Shown here: in pieces, positions 22,040 to 31,537 of the stretch
Numbering within the stretch: position 1 is the stretch's first letter
How the letters are laid out: each line of letters begins with the position of its first letter
Assembly (NCBI GenBank): GCA_030652995.1
Contig: JAUSAG010000032.1
Span: 1 to 64,000, forward strand
Origin: Methylotenera sp.
Lineage (GTDB): Bacteria; Pseudomonadota; Gammaproteobacteria; Burkholderiales; Methylophilaceae
Direction of reading: 5' to 3'
Length of the DNA: 64,000 nt
The notes under the pieces: generated by a model
The model's database searches: none
The model's input: the letters and a program-made list of their open reading frames with translations, nothing else
Told to the model about the DNA's origin: nothing
Position numbers and translations under genes: made by a program

Positions 22040-22116
22040 TAGGTGAGCGTCGTTTGTTGCATTGTTCTGAGCCTAGGAGGCTGTATGAAACCAGCAGCTC
22101 TCGCAACGCTCCTCAG
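22040..22116 (-). promoter_or_regulatory. SAH riboswitch in the ahcY leader
   Basis: Read on the minus strand, the element opens with CTGAGGAGCGTTGCGAG, later has CCTAGGCTCAG, which closes the first stem, and ends with ACGACGCTCACC. These match the conserved blocks of the SAH riboswitch family (GAGGAGCGYUGC, AGGCUCGG, ACGGCGCUC), which sits upstream of ahcY and metH in proteobacteria and turns expression on when S-adenosylhomocysteine accumulates. A strong CCGTGCCGGGCACGG hairpin (22019-22033) lies just downstream and may belong to the expression platform. Confidence 0.92.
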
Positions 22117-22126
22117 AATGGTCCAG

Positions 22127-22154
22127 ATTATACGCGATATTTTTTTAAGCACAA
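22127..22154 (-). promoter_or_regulatory. Predicted sigma-70 promoter for ahcY
   Basis: On the minus strand, TTGTGC (22154-22149) is followed 16 nt later by a perfect TATAAT (22132-22127). Transcription would start near 22120, immediately ahead of the SAH riboswitch at 22116. Confidence 0.75.
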
Positions 22155-22206
22155 ATATCACTATAGTAAAGTTAGAGGAAATCTAGATAAATTATTGGGG
22201 TAACAA

Positions 22207-23454
22207 TTATTGCGCCCATAATTTATCAACGTCAGTGATACCCCAAAGCGCCGGACTTTCATGTCCAACAATTGAATCTTGCGCGCTTGGGCTAGATAAA
22301 TCCAACACCTCTACCTGCAGGCGCGTTTTAGACTTTGTTGAGAAAAACACTTTTAGAATAGGCGTTAATAAAGATTTTGGGCTTTGGTCAACCACCACCG
22401 CCAAACGACCAGACTTTAACTTCACCATAGAACCTATTGGATAAATACCGACACTTTTCACAAAAGCTTTAAATACACGATCATCAAAATGGTCTGCCCA
22501 TTGCGCCATACGCTGCAGAGATACTCCAGGCTCCCAGCCTGCTTTATAGGGTCGGTTAGAAGTAATGGCATCATAAACATCGCAAACTGCACCCATTTTT
22601 GCAAACAAGCTAATTTCATCCGCTTTTAATTGGTGCGGATAGCCCATGCCGCTGACTTTCTCGTGGTGATGCAAACATACATCAAGCACTACTTCATCTA
22701 TGATATTCGCCTGAATTAACAGCGCATGACCACGTTCAGGATGTAGCTTCACTAACGCAAATTCATCATCTGTGAGCGCACCGGGCTTATTAAGCACGTC
22801 CATAGAAATGGCGGCTTTGCCTATGTCGTGCAACAACCCCGCTAAGCCAGCCTGCTTGGTTTCCGCTTCAGACAAACCCAGTTCGTTAGAGAGCGCCACC
22901 ATCAAAGCACAGACTGCAACCGAGTGCATGTAGGTGTAGTCGTCTTTATTTTTAAGCCGAACCAAACTAAGCAAAGCCCCTTCATTGCGAGAAACAGATG
23001 ATGCAATATCATCCACAAGCTGCATGGCTGCTTCGGCTTTAATCGCCTTACCCATACGCGCATCACTGAACATTGAGGTTACTGCTTGTTTAGAGGCATT
23101 AATAATTTGCTTGGCGCGCGCACGCTCTTCATTTGCTGTAACGCGCTTTGGTTTAGGGCTTGGGGCTGGCTTTGGCAAAGGTGTAGATTCGGCTATAGCA
23201 ACCACGGCCGGCACTTCAGTCTTAGGCATGGAGGTCGCTTCTACAACCGCCTCAGCCTCAGCCTCAGCAACATCCAAACCCTTACAAATATCAATCACAA
23301 CTTCTTTAATGACGCTTTTTTGTAGCTTGGTTAAATCAGCAGCATCTTCCAACTTAAATGCTTTTTTCCAAAACGGGTGGTCTATCCAAGCGCCTTTAAG
23401 CTCTTGAATGAACATTCCTAAACGCACTTGTTTTGTTGAGACCGTTTTTAACAT
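22207..23454 (-). CDS. HD-GYP domain cyclic di-GMP phosphodiesterase with DUF3391
   Basis: A 415-aa cytoplasmic protein. The N-terminus (KQVRLGMFIQELKGAWIDHPFW) is the DUF3391 domain often fused to HD-GYP. A low-complexity Pro/Ala/Lys linker covers about 75-105. The HD-GYP domain (about 150-345) has LLHDIGKAAI, HPERGH, and HHHEKVSGMGYP, where Ser replaces the usual Asp/Asn before GxGYP. It should hydrolyse cyclic di-GMP. It lies between metK and ahcY on the same strand, 68 nt downstream of metK. Confidence 0.9.
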   Translation of the reverse strand: MLKTVSTKQVRLGMFIQELKGAWIDHPFWKKAFKLEDAADLTKLQKSVIKEVVIDICKGLDVAEAEAEAVVEATSMPKTEVPAVVAIAESTPLPKPAPSPKPKRVTANEERARAKQIINASKQAVTSMFSDARMGKAIKAEAAMQLVDDIASSVSRNEGALLSLVRLKNKDDYTYMHSVAVCALMVALSNELGLSEAETKQAGLAGLLHDIGKAAISMDVLNKPGALTDDEFALVKLHPERGHALLIQANIIDEVVLDVCLHHHEKVSGMGYPHQLKADEISLFAKMGAVCDVYDAITSNRPYKAGWEPGVSLQRMAQWADHFDDRVFKAFVKSVGIYPIGSMVKLKSGRLAVVVDQSPKSLLTPILKVFFSTKSKTRLQVEVLDLSSPSAQDSIVGHESPALWGITDVDKLWAQ

Positions 23455-23522
23455 TTAATGCACCTGTGTGTATCAAAAAAATGGCCACAATAGTCGCCAT
23501 GTATGGCGGCTATTGCAGATAA

Positions 23523-24686
23523 TTACAAGCCTGCTACCGCGCGTAGTGTTGCAGCTTTATCAGTCGCTTCCCACGTAAACTCTGGCTCATCACGGCCAAA
23601 ATGGCCATAAGCAGCAGTTTTGGCATAAATCGGACGCAGTAAATCCAACATTTTGACAATGCCTTTAGGTCGCAAATCAAAATGGTCTAGTACCAATTGC
23701 GTTAATATTTCGTTTGATACTTTACCTGTACCATAGGTTTCTACCATCACGGATGTTGGGCGAGCTACACCAATGGCATAACTTACTTGCACCAAACAAC
23801 GCGAGGCTAAACCGGCTGCCACAATATTTTTAGCCACATAACGCGCAGCATAAGCCGCACTACGGTCAACTTTTGAAGGGTCTTTACCTGAAAATGCGCC
23901 GCCACCGTGAGGGGCTGCACCACCATAAGTATCCACAATAATTTTGCGTCCAGTTAAGCCGCAATCACCTTGCGGCCCGCCAATGACAAAGCGTCCTGTA
24001 GGATTTACCAAGTATTTGATGTCACCTTTGATGAGCTCTTTAGGCAACATTGGTTTAATAATTTCTTCAATCGTTGCTTCACGAATCGCCTCTAGGCTCA
24101 TCTCTGGCGCGTGTTGTGTAGAAAGTACCACCGTATCGATTTTATAAGGCTTGCCATCTACATATTGCACTGTCACTTGTGATTTAGCGTCTGGGCGCAA
24201 CCATGGCAAACGGCCATCTTTACGCAACTGCGCCTGGCGCTCCATTAAACGGTGGCTCAGCCAAATCGGCAATGGCATCAATTGCGGCGTTTCATCTACC
24301 GCATAGCCAAACATCAAGCCTTGGTCGCCCGCGCCTTGGTCAAGCGGGTCATCATGTGCGCCATCCACACCTTGCGCGATGTCTGGAGATTGCTTGTCAT
24401 ACGCCACTAAAACAGCGCAACCTTTGTAATCAATGCCGTATTCTGTGTTGTCGTAACCAATGCGCTTGATCGCATCGCGCGCCACTTTAATGTAATCAAC
24501 ATTGGCGGTTGTGGTGATTTCACCCGCCAATACAATCAGACCTGTGTTGGCTAAAGTTTCAGCGGCTACACGTGCGGTAGGGTCTTGGGTTAAAATAGCA
24601 TCTAAAATGCTGTCTGACACTTGGTCTGCGAGCTTGTCTGGATGACCTTCAGAAACGGATTCTGAGGTAAATAAATATGAGTTCAT
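23523..24686 (-). CDS. metK: S-adenosylmethionine synthetase
   Basis: MetK makes SAM from methionine and ATP. The 387-aa protein has the expected [26 protein letters not shown] and the P-loop-like [19 protein letters not shown] motifs. With ahcY and metF on the same strand it completes much of the activated-methyl cycle. I see no SAM riboswitch in the 217 nt upstream, which are shared with divergent dapF. Confidence 0.97.
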   Translation of the reverse strand: MNSYLFTSESVSEGHPDKLADQVSDSILDAILTQDPTARVAAETLANTGLIVLAGEITTTANVDYIKVARDAIKRIGYDNTEYGIDYKGCAVLVAYDKQSPDIAQGVDGAHDDPLDQGAGDQGLMFGYAVDETPQLMPLPIWLSHRLMERQAQLRKDGRLPWLRPDAKSQVTVQYVDGKPYKIDTVVLSTQHAPEMSLEAIREATIEEIIKPMLPKELIKGDIKYLVNPTGRFVIGGPQGDCGLTGRKIIVDTYGGAAPHGGGAFSGKDPSKVDRSAAYAARYVAKNIVAAGLASRCLVQVSYAIGVARPTSVMVETYGTGKVSNEILTQLVLDHFDLRPKGIVKMLDLLRPIYAKTAAYGHFGRDEPEFTWEATDKAATLRAVAGL

Positions 24687-24903
24687 GGCCTGCCTTGGAA
24701 GAGGTTAAAGTTTAAAAAAATACTGACTAAAGGCTGAAGCCAGCATTAAAGAATATAAATTATACCCGAAATAGCGCTCTCAAAAGAAGTAAACCACACG
24801 CCCAAAACTTAACTTGCTAAAATAGCATTCAAATCAATTCACCATTCATTATGCATATCTAAATTCACCCTTAAAATCATCGCCACTCTCATACAATAAT
24901 CAC

Positions 24904-25737
24904 ATGACACACTCCATACGCTTTACCAAAATGCAGGGCGCTGGCAATGACTTCATGGTCATTGACGGCATCAACCAATCTATCAACCTATCTGCAGAGC
25001 AAATCAAACAACTCGCGCATCGTCAGTTTGGCATTGGCTTTGACCAGCTATTACTGGTTGAAACTTCTAGCATTGCTGATTTTAAATATCGTATTTTTAA
25101 CGCAGATGGCAGTGAAGTGGCGCAATGCGGCAACGGCGCGCGTTGCTTTGTACGTTTTGTGGTTGACCAGCAACTCACCCAAAAACGTGAAATCAGCGTT
25201 GAAACTGCCAGTGGCATTATCACACCGAAATTAGAAGGCGATGGCTTAGTGACCGTGAATATGGGCCCACCTAGATTTGCACTGAGCGAAATTCCATTTA
25301 CTGCAGAAGCAATCGCCCCAACCTACAAACTTGATGTAAACGGTCAACCCGTTGAAGTTGCTGTGCTTTCTATGGGCAACCCGCATGCAGTGCACATTGT
25401 TGATAATATTGAAACCGCGCCGGTATTGGGACTTGGCAGCAAAATCGAAGTCCATCCGCGCTTCCCTCAGCGTGTCAACGCCGGATTTATGCAAATTGTA
25501 GATGCGCACCACATTAAACTCAGAGTGTTCGAGCGCGGTAGCGGCGAAACACTTGCTTGCGGCACGGGCGCATGCGCAGCCGTAGTTGCGGGCATTCAAC
25601 TAGGGCGATTACAATCGCCTGTTCACGTTTCAGCGCGCGGCGGTGAACTGCATATCGCATGGCAAGGCGACAATAGCGCCGTCATGATGACTGGCCCAGC
25701 CGTCACTGTATTTACAGGTGAAGTAGAATTAACGTAA
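24904..25737 (+). CDS. dapF: Diaminopimelate epimerase
   Basis: DapF interconverts LL- and meso-diaminopimelate for lysine and peptidoglycan synthesis. The 277-aa protein has both catalytic cysteines: [13 protein letters not shown] near residue 77 and [14 protein letters not shown] near residue 219, plus the N-terminal [13 protein letters not shown]. It is followed by the DUF484 gene after 28 nt and then xerC, an order widely conserved in proteobacteria. Confidence 0.97.
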   Translation: MTHSIRFTKMQGAGNDFMVIDGINQSINLSAEQIKQLAHRQFGIGFDQLLLVETSSIADFKYRIFNADGSEVAQCGNGARCFVRFVVDQQLTQKREISVETASGIITPKLEGDGLVTVNMGPPRFALSEIPFTAEAIAPTYKLDVNGQPVEVAVLSMGNPHAVHIVDNIETAPVLGLGSKIEVHPRFPQRVNAGFMQIVDAHHIKLRVFERGSGETLACGTGACAAVVAGIQLGRLQSPVHVSARGGELHIAWQGDNSAVMMTGPAVTVFTGEVELT

Positions 25738-25765
25738 GCTTTAGCCCCCATAGGAAAACTAACAA

Positions 25766-26449
25766 ATGCACAATAACGAAACTTCGGCCGATCAAGTTAA
25801 AAGTTTTTTACGTACTCACCCCAGCTTCTTTGAAGAAAATGCAAACCTACTCGCAGAGATTTCACTGCCAAGCCCGCACGGTAGCGGCGTTATCTCGCTG
25901 GCAGAACGCCAGCAATTGGCCCAACGCGATAAAATTCGCGTATTAGAAGCCATGATGGCGCAGATGATTAAGCATGCTGAAGAAAATGACGCCACCAGTG
26001 AAAAAGTGCATCAATTTAGCCTCAATTTACTCAATGGGCAAAGTTTTAGCGCCCTGCAACATCTGATTGCAGAAACCTTACAATTGGATTTTGCTGTAAC
26101 GCAATCACTCATCCGCATTTGGATTAAACCAAGCAATAACACCATTGCGCAAGACGCAGTTTTCACCCCGGTATCTGAGGCCCTCAGTGACTGGGTCATG
26201 ACACTAAACCTTGCCCACTGTGGCGCAAAACCTGATGTTACAGACCACTTATTAGATGACAACCTACAATCATTCGCGTTTATTCCACTCAGCAAAAAAG
26301 CACTTAATCAACGTCCATTTGGCATGTTAATTTTAGGTGCAGAAGATCAGCAACGCTTCAAAGCTGACATGGGCACACTTTACTTGGAGCGCATTGGTGA
26401 GCTAGTAAGCGCGGCGCTGCTGAATCACTTATTCGCACTGCATCTCTAA
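25766..26449 (+). CDS. DUF484 family protein, GAF-like
   Basis: A 227-aa protein with the DUF484 N-terminus (FLRTHPSFFEENANLL...SLPSPHGSGVISLAERQ), a helical linker (about 55-90) and a GAF-like C-terminal domain. The biochemical role is unknown. The dapF-DUF484-xerC arrangement, seen here with gaps of 28 and about 25 nt, is typical. Confidence 0.92.
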   Translation: MHNNETSADQVKSFLRTHPSFFEENANLLAEISLPSPHGSGVISLAERQQLAQRDKIRVLEAMMAQMIKHAEENDATSEKVHQFSLNLLNGQSFSALQHLIAETLQLDFAVTQSLIRIWIKPSNNTIAQDAVFTPVSEALSDWVMTLNLAHCGAKPDVTDHLLDDNLQSFAFIPLSKKALNQRPFGMLILGAEDQQRFKADMGTLYLERIGELVSAALLNHLFALHL

Positions 26450-26474
26450 GACTTGAGCATTGGCAAGGGTGAGC

Positions 26475-27356
26475 ATGCTGTATCTAAATGATTATCTGCA
26501 GCACCTCACCTTTGAGCGCGGACTCAGCACACTCACTTGCAAACACTACACACGAGATATTGAGCTGTTAGCAAACTTGGCTGGAAGCGCGACGCTAGAA
26601 GAAATCAAAAATCCTCAGGTTCGACGCTTTATTACCACACTGCATGGCCGCGGCTTAAGCAGCAAAAGTATCGCGCGCGCCATCTCTGCCTGGCGTGGAT
26701 TTTATGATTATTTAATTGGGCATAAAGGCTTTACCCACAACCCTGTCAGCGGATTACGCGCACCAAAATCAGCAAAAACACTGCCGCAAGCACTTTCGGT
26801 CGATCAGGCGGTTAATTTTGTCGATATTAAAGGTGATAGTGTGTTGGAACTCCGCGATCACGCCATATTCGAACTATTTTATTCATCCGGTTTGCGTTTG
26901 GCAGAACTCGTAAACTTGGACATTGATCGTCTGGATTTTACTGAAGGCACGGTGACCGTGACCGGTAAAGGCAATAAAACCCGCATTGTGCCGCTAGGTA
27001 GCCATGCAGCAAAAGCCATCCAAACCTGGATGCAGCAACGTGTACAAATTAAAATTGATGATAAAAACCCAAAAGCGTTATTTATTACGCAACAAGGACG
27101 AAGAATCACACCACGTGCCGTGCAATACCGCATGAAAACGTGGGCGATCAAGCAAGGTGCCAATAGCAATATGCACCCGCATTTATTACGCCACAGCTTT
27201 GCAACCCATGTATTACAATCAAGCGGAGATTTACGTGCTGTGCAAGAAATGCTGGGTCACGCCAACATCAGCACCACGCAGGTTTATACACATCTAGACT
27301 TCCAGCATTTAGCCAAAATTTATGACTTGGCACACCCGAGAGCTAAGAAAAAATAA
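26475..27356 (+). CDS. xerC: Tyrosine recombinase XerC
   Basis: XerC acts with XerD at dif to resolve chromosome dimers. The protein has the N-terminal SAM-like domain and a C-terminal catalytic domain with SSGLRLAELVNLD (Arg), GKGNKTR (Lys), HLLRHSFATH (His, Arg), GHANISTTQVYTH (His and nucleophile Tyr). I choose the ATG at 26475 (293 aa) because AAGGG at 26465-26469 is well placed; TTG at 26460 and GTG at 26469 are in frame but would lose that site. The dapF-DUF484-xerC context marks it as the housekeeping Xer enzyme, not an island integrase. Confidence 0.93.
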   Translation: MLYLNDYLQHLTFERGLSTLTCKHYTRDIELLANLAGSATLEEIKNPQVRRFITTLHGRGLSSKSIARAISAWRGFYDYLIGHKGFTHNPVSGLRAPKSAKTLPQALSVDQAVNFVDIKGDSVLELRDHAIFELFYSSGLRLAELVNLDIDRLDFTEGTVTVTGKGNKTRIVPLGSHAAKAIQTWMQQRVQIKIDDKNPKALFITQQGRRITPRAVQYRMKTWAIKQGANSNMHPHLLRHSFATHVLQSSGDLRAVQEMLGHANISTTQVYTHLDFQHLAKIYDLAHPRAKKK

Positions 27357-27439
27357 AAAATTGCAATAATACCCTACTAAATTACCCTGTTATTATGGCA
27401 AAATAAGGGTTCAGACTTTTTCACGAATAAAGGACTATC

Positions 27440-28021
27440 ATGGAACATCAACTACCTGCTCTACCTTATGCGAAAAACGCACTTGCACCACATATTTCTG
27501 AAGAAACATTAGACTTTCACTACGGTAAGCATCACCAAACTTACGTCACCAACTTAAACAACCTCATCAAAGGCACTGAGTTTGAGAACGCAAGCTTAGA
27601 AGATATCATCAAAAAATCTTCTGCTGGTATTTACAATAACGCTGCACAAGTTTGGAACCACACCTTCTTTTGGAACAGCATGAAGCCAAATGGCGGCGGT
27701 GCGCCTACAAGCGCACTAGCAGATGCCATCAATGCAAAATGGGGCTCATTTGACGAGTTTAAAAAAGCATTTCAAGCATCAGCAGTCGGCAACTTCGGTT
27801 CTGGCTGGACATGGCTGGTTAAAAAAGCTGACGGCTCTGTGGATATTGTTAACATGGGCGCTGCTGGCACGCCGCTAACAACCGGTGACAAAGCCTTGCT
27901 TACCGTTGATGTTTGGGAGCATGCGTACTACATTGATTACCGCAATGCGCGCGCAAAATATGTTGAAGTATTTTTAGCTTCTCTAGCTAACTGGGATTTT
28001 GCTTCAGCTAATTTTGCTTAA
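27440..28021 (+). CDS. sodB: Superoxide dismutase, Fe type
   Basis: SodB converts superoxide to oxygen and hydrogen peroxide in the cytoplasm. The 193-aa protein has the metal ligands in [11 protein letters not shown] (His27), [12 protein letters not shown] (His near 74) and [14 protein letters not shown] (Asp and His near 157 and 161). The overall sequence is close to iron-type enzymes. An AAGGA ribosome-binding site precedes the ATG and a strong hairpin terminator follows. Confidence 0.96.
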   Translation: MEHQLPALPYAKNALAPHISEETLDFHYGKHHQTYVTNLNNLIKGTEFENASLEDIIKKSSAGIYNNAAQVWNHTFFWNSMKPNGGGAPTSALADAINAKWGSFDEFKKAFQASAVGNFGSGWTWLVKKADGSVDIVNMGAAGTPLTTGDKALLTVDVWEHAYYIDYRNARAKYVEVFLASLANWDFASANFA

Positions 28022-28053
28022 ATGTTAGCTTTGCTTGCCAGCTAGCATTGACG

Positions 28054-28079
28054 AAAATGGCCGCATACGTGGCCATTTT
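28054..28079 (+). terminator. sodB terminator
   Basis: AAAATGGCC (28054-28062) pairs perfectly with GGCCATTTT (28071-28079) around GCATACGT, followed by T residues. It also shows that the longer reading frame beginning at 28035 is not the real start of the next gene. Confidence 0.85.
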
Positions 28080-28127
28080 TATTTAAACTCAAAAATCACA
28101 CCATCAAAATCTGTTAAAATCAAACCC

Positions 28128-28457
28128 ATGCTGCAACGTTTAACCATTCATATCGCCTTAGTTATTTTATTTGCTTTCACGCAAATGGGTGTTGCTACGC
28201 ATGAAATCAGCCATTTAACCAATAGTGCCAAACATGGTCAGCAAGACCAAAATACGCAATCCAAGCACACGCCTGCTGAACAATGCGAACAATGTGTCAG
28301 CTATGCCAAAGTAGCAAGCGGACTACAATTATCTGCTTTTGTGGTGCCTGCCATCACTGCAGGTTCAACACAAATAACCAATGACTACTATAGCGTTCAA
28401 TCTTACCTCGTCACCGCCTACGCAGCTCGTGGCCCACCTCAAAAACTAAGTATTTAA
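28128..28457 (+). CDS. DUF2946-like small exported protein
   Basis: A 109-aa protein starting MLQRLTIHIALVILFAFTQM, a signal peptide or membrane anchor, followed by a His/Cys-containing segment (HEISHLTNSAKHG, then CEQCVSYA near residue 55) and ending in AARGPPQ, the hallmark end of DUF2946-type proteins. Such proteins are often encoded next to TonB-dependent metal receptors. I choose the ATG at 28128 because upstream sequence contains the sodB terminator. It is followed at 70 nt by the ZnuD-like receptor; a metal-related role is likely but inferred. Confidence 0.75.
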   Translation: MLQRLTIHIALVILFAFTQMGVATHEISHLTNSAKHGQQDQNTQSKHTPAEQCEQCVSYAKVASGLQLSAFVVPAITAGSTQITNDYYSVQSYLVTAYAARGPPQKLSI

Positions 28458-28467
28458 TCTCTCGATT

Positions 28468-28495
28468 CCAGCAACTTTTGTAAAAGTTTTGCTGG
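28468..28495 (+). terminator. Hairpin between the DUF2946 gene and the receptor gene
   Basis: CCAGCAA (28468-28474) pairs with TTGCTGG (28489-28495), with an inner ACTTTT/AAAAGT pairing, followed by TTATTT. It could be a terminator or attenuator between the two genes. Confidence 0.55.
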
Positions 28496-28526
28496 TTATT
28501 TGCTTTTATTTTTTGAGGTCACTCCC

Positions 28527-30569
28527 ATGAATTACGCCCAAAATCCGCAAATGCTTAAAGCGTTTGCGCTTAAACCTATGTTAATCATTTTGGCAACATC
28601 GTTTGCCAATCACGCACTTGCCCAAGAACCCAATACAGCGATAGATTTACCTTCCGTGGCTGTTACTGGCAACCCGCTTGGGGTTAGCTCCGATGAACTT
28701 GTCGTGCCTGTGTCTGTATTGAGTGGTCGAGAGCTTAGCTTGCGCCGTGAAGGCACCCTCGGTGAAACACTCAATGGTATTCCTGGTGTTACGGCTACCC
28801 AGTTCGGCCCCAATGCTTCACGCCCAGTGATACGCGGTCTGGATGGAGAACGCGTTCGCATCATGCAAAATGGCGTAGGTATTTTAGATGCCTCCAGTTT
28901 AAGCTTTGACCATGCAGTAGGCATAGACCCACTGATTATTGAACAAATTGACGTGGTACGTGGACCTGCCGCCTTGCTTTATGGCGGTAGCGCAATGGGT
29001 GGCGTAGTTAATGCGATTGACCACCGCATACCCAAAGAACAATTGAATGGCGTAACTGGCCGTGCAGAAGCACGCTTTGGTGGCCCTGACAACACACGCA
29101 ATGGCGCCGCAGTGATTGATGTTGGCAATGGTAAATTTGCCATTCACGCTGATGCTTACACGCGTGAAACCAGTGACTTGGATATCAAAGGTTTTGCAGT
29201 ATCTAGCCGGAAAAATCGAGCAGATCCCACCGCCATCCGTGAAAATCGTGGCAAGTTAGCCAATAGTGCATCCGATGGTGATGGTGGCGCATTAGGGGCA
29301 TCACTCACCTTTGATAACGGCTATATTGGCGCTTCATTTTCAACACTCAATAACAACTATGGCGTAGTGGCAGAAGAAGACGTCACCATCGACATGAAAA
29401 GTGACCGTTGGGATTTTGCTACCGAATTTACCGATTTAGGGCCCATCATTAATCGTGTAAAGTTTCGCATGGCACATACTGATTATGAACACAGTGAATT
29501 AGAAGGTAGCGAAGTAGGCACAACTTTTACAAACCGCGGATTAGAGGGCAGCTTTGAAGCAGGTCATGCCAAATTAGGCAACCTAAGTGGCGTGGTTGGT
29601 TACCAATTTAGCAATACCAATTTTGAAGCGACTGGTGAAGAAGCCTTTGTGCCTAGCGTCAATACGCAGAATCATGCACTTTATCTCTATGAAGAGTTAG
29701 CGATTAACGAACATAAAATTACTTTTGGCGGCAGATTAGGCCATAGCCAAGTAGATTCGAAAGACAGTGCAGAGCCTAGATTTGGTATTGGTCAAAAAAA
29801 CAGCTTTAACCCGAATAGCTTTGCTTTAGGCGGCTTGTACAAGCTCAACGGCAACTGGTCAGTCACCAGCAATCTATCACACAATGAACGTGCCCCAAGC
29901 TACTTCGAGTTGTATGCCAACGGCTCTCATGTAGCCACAGGGCAATATGAAGTGGGCAATGCCAATTTTGATAAAGAACGCTCTAATGGTATTGATGCGC
30001 AATTACGTTGGAAAGATGCGAAAAATAGTTTTAGCCTAGGTGCATATTACACACGCTTTAGTAATTTTATCGGACTATTCAACACGGGTGTAGATATTGA
30101 AGTTGAGCCAGGAGAATTTCTGCCAGAAGCTCAATTTACTGCAGTTCCAGCCACATTTAAAGGCTTAGAAGCAGAAGGTAAATTCTACCTCACCGACAAC
30201 CTAGACCTCACGGTACGTGGCGATTATGTGCACGCTAAAGATAAACGTAACAATGATTATTTACCACGCATATCACCGTTAAGGCTGGGTGCTGGCTTGC
30301 AATATCGCCTCGATAGCTTCAGTGCACGCCTAGACGTATTGCGCGCATTTAAGCAAAATAATACGGCTGATAACGAACTGGATACCGATGGTTACACCAA
30401 CGTGACTGCCATGCTGGCATATAAACTGCCTACGAAGGTCAATCTAGAGCTATTTGCGAAAGCCAACAACTTGCTGAATGATGAGATACGCGAGCATGCT
30501 TCATTCCTGAAAGACATTTCACCCGCAGGTCAGCGCGCACTGCTGATTGGCGCACGCGCTGACTTCTAA
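28527..30569 (+). CDS. TonB-dependent outer-membrane receptor, ZnuD-like
   Basis: A 680-aa outer-membrane receptor. It has a signal peptide ending near ANHALA, a TonB box region (IDLPSVAVTG), and a plug domain with TLGETLNGIPGV, GPNASRPVIRGLDGERVRIMQNG and ALLYGGSAMGGVVNAID, closely resembling the zinc receptor ZnuD, then a 22-strand-type barrel ending in Phe. The His-rich loop typical of Neisseria ZnuD is not obvious. The start is ATG 28527 with GAGG at 28515; the in-frame TTG at 28500 lacks a site. Zinc or another divalent metal is the likely substrate, by inference from similarity and the adjacent DUF2946 gene. Confidence 0.88.
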   Translation: MNYAQNPQMLKAFALKPMLIILATSFANHALAQEPNTAIDLPSVAVTGNPLGVSSDELVVPVSVLSGRELSLRREGTLGETLNGIPGVTATQFGPNASRPVIRGLDGERVRIMQNGVGILDASSLSFDHAVGIDPLIIEQIDVVRGPAALLYGGSAMGGVVNAIDHRIPKEQLNGVTGRAEARFGGPDNTRNGAAVIDVGNGKFAIHADAYTRETSDLDIKGFAVSSRKNRADPTAIRENRGKLANSASDGDGGALGASLTFDNGYIGASFSTLNNNYGVVAEEDVTIDMKSDRWDFATEFTDLGPIINRVKFRMAHTDYEHSELEGSEVGTTFTNRGLEGSFEAGHAKLGNLSGVVGYQFSNTNFEATGEEAFVPSVNTQNHALYLYEELAINEHKITFGGRLGHSQVDSKDSAEPRFGIGQKNSFNPNSFALGGLYKLNGNWSVTSNLSHNERAPSYFELYANGSHVATGQYEVGNANFDKERSNGIDAQLRWKDAKNSFSLGAYYTRFSNFIGLFNTGVDIEVEPGEFLPEAQFTAVPATFKGLEAEGKFYLTDNLDLTVRGDYVHAKDKRNNDYLPRISPLRLGAGLQYRLDSFSARLDVLRAFKQNNTADNELDTDGYTNVTAMLAYKLPTKVNLELFAKANNLLNDEIREHASFLKDISPAGQRALLIGARADF

Positions 30570-30590
30570 ACTTTAATCGTCCCTAGGGGC

Positions 30591-30615
30591 TAGGGGCATC
30601 TTCAAGATGCCCCTA
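30591..30615. terminator. Bidirectional terminator
   Basis: A perfect inverted repeat, TAGGGGCATCTT (30591-30602) and AAGATGCCCCTA (30604-30615), with one nucleotide between, separates the convergent receptor gene and dgkA. Confidence 0.8.
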
Positions 30616-30621
30616 ATTTAT

Positions 30622-31056
30622 CTAGCCTAATAAAATCAACCCCCAGACAGCCGCTAATATCAGTAAAGCAATAAATACCGCAGCACTGCCAATATCTTTA
30701 GCTTGCTTGGCTAACGCATGATGCTCAGTAGAGGTATGGTCAACTGCAGCTTCAATTGCAGAATTCAATAATTCCACAATCAACACCAGTAGCACACTGG
30801 CAATCATCAACGCTTGCTCAATGGGGCTATTGCCTAAATAAATCGCAAGTGGAATCAGCACCACGGCCAAAAACACCTCTTGTCGAAAAGCATCCTCATG
30901 TACAAACGCCGCTTTAAAGCCTTCGATTGAGTAACCGAAAGCGTTAATTAAACGACGGATACCAGTTTTACCCTTAAAGGGGCTCGTCCCAGTATGCTTT
31001 GAGGCAGGTGGAGATTGAGAACTGTTTGGTGATTCATTTTGAGAACTTTGCATCAC
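30622..31056 (-). CDS. dgkA: Diacylglycerol kinase
   Basis: DgkA phosphorylates diacylglycerol in the inner membrane, recycling lipid from envelope synthesis. The 144-aa protein has an unusually long Ser/Pro-rich N-terminal tail (about 35 residues), then GIRRLINAFGYSIEGFKAAFVHEDAFRQE with the amphipathic helix and three membrane helices. VELLNSAIEAAVDH carries the catalytic Glu and Asn. The family is usually about 120 aa; the tail accounts for the excess. Confidence 0.93.
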   Translation of the reverse strand: MMQSSQNESPNSSQSPPASKHTGTSPFKGKTGIRRLINAFGYSIEGFKAAFVHEDAFRQEVFLAVVLIPLAIYLGNSPIEQALMIASVLLVLIVELLNSAIEAAVDHTSTEHHALAKQAKDIGSAAVFIALLILAAVWGLILLG

Positions 31057-31200
31057 TGTCTTTCTAAATAATGAGTAGTGCCGAATTAAATTTTTAGATT
31101 AAATTTCCAAGTTTAATTCCTAGGTTTATCTTTTAAATTTTAACATGCGTTATCATAACGTTTTAGCGTAAAAACTCGCAGATTAAATTAAAGGTTAACC

Positions 31201-31473
31201 ATGGCACGTACAGTCAATTGTATTAAATTAGGCAAAGATGCCGACGGTTTGGACTTTCCTCCATACCCAGGCGAGCTTGGCAAACGCATTTATTCAAATG
31301 TTTCAAAAGAGGCTTGGGCAACCTGGCTTAAGCAGCAAACCATGCTGGTTAATGAAAATCGCCTGAGCCTAGCCGACCCCTCGGCGCGTAAATATTTGAG
31401 TGAGCAAACTGAAAAATACTTTTTTGGTGATGGCGCTGATACTGCAAGTGGATACGTGCCGCCAAAGGGTTAA
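31201..31473 (+). CDS. yggX: Fe(2+)-trafficking / oxidative damage protection protein
   Basis: A 90-aa protein of the YggX family, linked to iron handling and protection of Fe-S clusters. It has the typical [27 protein letters not shown] start with the conserved Cys7, [22 protein letters not shown] and a C-terminal [16 protein letters not shown] strong bidirectional terminator separates it from convergent phoU. Confidence 0.96.
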   Translation: MARTVNCIKLGKDADGLDFPPYPGELGKRIYSNVSKEAWATWLKQQTMLVNENRLSLADPSARKYLSEQTEKYFFGDGADTASGYVPPKG

Positions 31474-31487
31474 CTAATCCAACCATG

Positions 31488-31515
31488 AAAAAAGCGCCGG
31501 TATCGGCGCTTTTTT
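31488..31515. terminator. Bidirectional terminator between yggX and phoU
   Basis: AAAAAAGCGCCG (31488-31499) pairs perfectly with CGGCGCTTTTTT (31504-31515) around GTAT, giving a GC stem with a T-tract on both strands. Confidence 0.9.
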
Positions 31516-31537
31516 CATATCACATAACCAATAAAAA

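Noticed and set aside
26460-27356. XerC as integrase of the tRNA-Phe island
   Set aside because: It sits in the conserved dapF-DUF484-xerC housekeeping context, 24 kb from the island.
28035-28127. N-terminal extension of the DUF2946-like gene
   Set aside because: It reads through the sodB terminator hairpin and the signal peptide starts at the later ATG 28128.
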